Shown here piece by piece: positions 6,109 through 6,897 of a DNA stretch of 6,897 bases; the first letter of the stretch is position 1; each line of letters opens with the position of its first letter. The notes beneath the pieces were generated by a model. That model was given only the letters and a program-made list of their open reading frames with translations. It made no database searches and had not been told where the DNA came from. The position numbers and the translations under genes are program-made. Source of the stretch: Candidatus Delongbacteria bacterium (lineage in GTDB: Bacteria; UBA4055); NCBI GenBank assembly GCA_028702975.1, contig JAQVNT010000083.1:1-6897 (forward strand), given 5' to 3'.

Positions 6109-6897
6109 AACTGACAGCATTATTAATATTTTCAGCTTTAATATCTCTGAACGCAGCAACGATCTCCGGCTTTGTCAGGGACTCCAAAACGAGCGAGGCT
6201 GTTTTTGATGTGAACGTTTATATTGAGGGCACAGGTTACGGCACCGCCTCTAACATGAACGGCTATTTTGTCATTTCGGGGCTCAAAAGCGGCAGCCATA
6301 CTCTGATTGCGAGCTCAACCGGATACAGAACTTTCAGGGAGAGCTTCGTACTGCTGTCTGAGAGCTCAAAGAAGGTAGAAATAAAACTTGAAGCGGAAAC
6401 CGTCGAGCTTGAAGAACTAAATATTAGTATCGAGGCGGATGAACTTACCGACGAGGTCATGAACATCAGAACGGGACAGCTCAAGCTTAAACCGAGAGAC
6501 ATAAGAAAATCGGCCACTTTTATCCAGCCTGATCTTTTCAGATCGATCCAGACCCTGCCCGGCATAGTGTCGGTCTCGGATTATTCGACCGGTCTGTATG
6601 TTCGGGGCGGAAATAATGATCACAACCTCATTCTCTATGACGGTATTCCGGTCTATAATCCTTCTCACCTTTTCGGGGTATTCTCAACTTTCATCACCGA
6701 CGCGCTGAGGGATTCCAAGCTGATAAAGTCGGCTTATCCCGCCGAGTACGGAGGAAGGCTCGGTTCTGTGTTGGACATCAGGAGCCGCGACGGCAACAGG
6801 GAAAGGTTCGAGGGAAATGTATCTGCTTCGCTTTTCGCCGGAGAAGGAGTGTTCACCGGACCGGTACTTGAGGGTGGTTTTCTGCTCGCCGCGAGGA
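6105..6897 (+). CDS. TonB-dependent outer-membrane receptor (5' part; runs off the window)
   Basis: The 264 codons present show a short signal peptide (1-17, cleavage likely after LNA) and no lipobox Cys. Next comes a carboxypeptidase-regulatory-like beta domain (about 18-96; ISGFVRDSKTSEAVFDVNVY, MNGYFVISGLKSGSHTL). A plug domain follows (about 128-228) with DLFRSIQTLPGIVSVSDYST, LYVRGGNNDHNLILYDGIPV, YNPSHLFGVFSTF and YPAEYGGRLGSVLDIRSRDG, then the first barrel strands. The whole protein would probably be 700 residues or more. It should bind a substrate at the cell surface and import it using TonB energy; candidates are iron chelates, cobalamin or oligomers, with nothing here choosing between them. 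It is not clearly SusC-like: no SusD partner is visible and the usual SusC plug signature was not recognised. The start overlaps the MFS stop as ATGA. Family is confident, ligand unknown. Confidence 0.92.
   Translation, partial: MKLTALLIFSALISLNAATISGFVRDSKTSEAVFDVNVYIEGTGYGTASNMNGYFVISGLKSGSHTLIASSTGYRTFRESFVLLSESSKKVEIKLEAETVELEELNISIEADELTDEVMNIRTGQLKLKPRDIRKSATFIQPDLFRSIQTLPGIVSVSDYSTGLYVRGGNNDHNLILYDGIPVYNPSHLFGVFSTFITDALRDSKLIKSAYPAEYGGRLGSVLDIRSRDGNRERFEGNVSASLFAGEGVFTGPVLEGGFLLAAR

Overview
The window is bacterial and carries five protein genes in two divergent groups; no RNA genes, mobile elements or CRISPR arrays were recognised. The last gene is an outer-membrane TonB-dependent receptor with an N-terminal carboxypeptidase-regulatory-like domain and a plug segment reading RGG..DHNLILYDGIPVYNPSHLFG. 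This style is common in the Bacteroidota/FCB group and related uncultured phyla. Moderate GC, Shine-Dalgarno-like sites before most genes and a mixture of AGA/AGG and CGN arginine codons fit an FCB-type Gram-negative lineage, but the phylum cannot be fixed from this sequence alone.

Left arm, minus strand, transcribed from about 4.64 kb toward 1: two tandem paralogous amino-acid/polyamine/organocation (APC) permeases (2773-4557 plus a 5' extension, then 845-2698), followed after 22 bp by an SPFH-domain protein of the YdjI type (822 to beyond position 1). Each permease is a 12-helix-type transporter. It is joined through a very conserved charged helical linker to a cytoplasmic PTS EIIA type-2 (PtsN/EIIA-Ntr-like) domain that keeps the expected phospho-accepting histidine. 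They therefore look like transporters with a built-in phosphorelay-type or regulatory input. No other PTS component is visible in the window.

Middle, 4639-4797: an AT-rich divergent regulatory region of about 160 bp. It holds a TTGACA box facing left, a 16-bp inverted repeat (4640-4655), a longer dyad centred on a perfect 12-bp palindrome (4725-4750), and a TTGCAA/TATATT promoter candidate facing right that the dyad overlaps. The start of the first permease is anomalous. Homology to its paralog continues at least 18 codons upstream of the first in-frame ATG, but no standard start codon lies in that frame. A well-placed ATG (4633) is in another frame and would join if one A were missing from an AAAA run (4609-4612).

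Right arm, plus strand: a major facilitator superfamily transporter starting at TTG (4798-6108), overlapped by ATGA with the TonB-dependent receptor (6105 to beyond 6897). The coupling suggests an outer-membrane uptake step and an inner-membrane transport step acting on the same or related substrates. The substrate cannot be read from the sequence.
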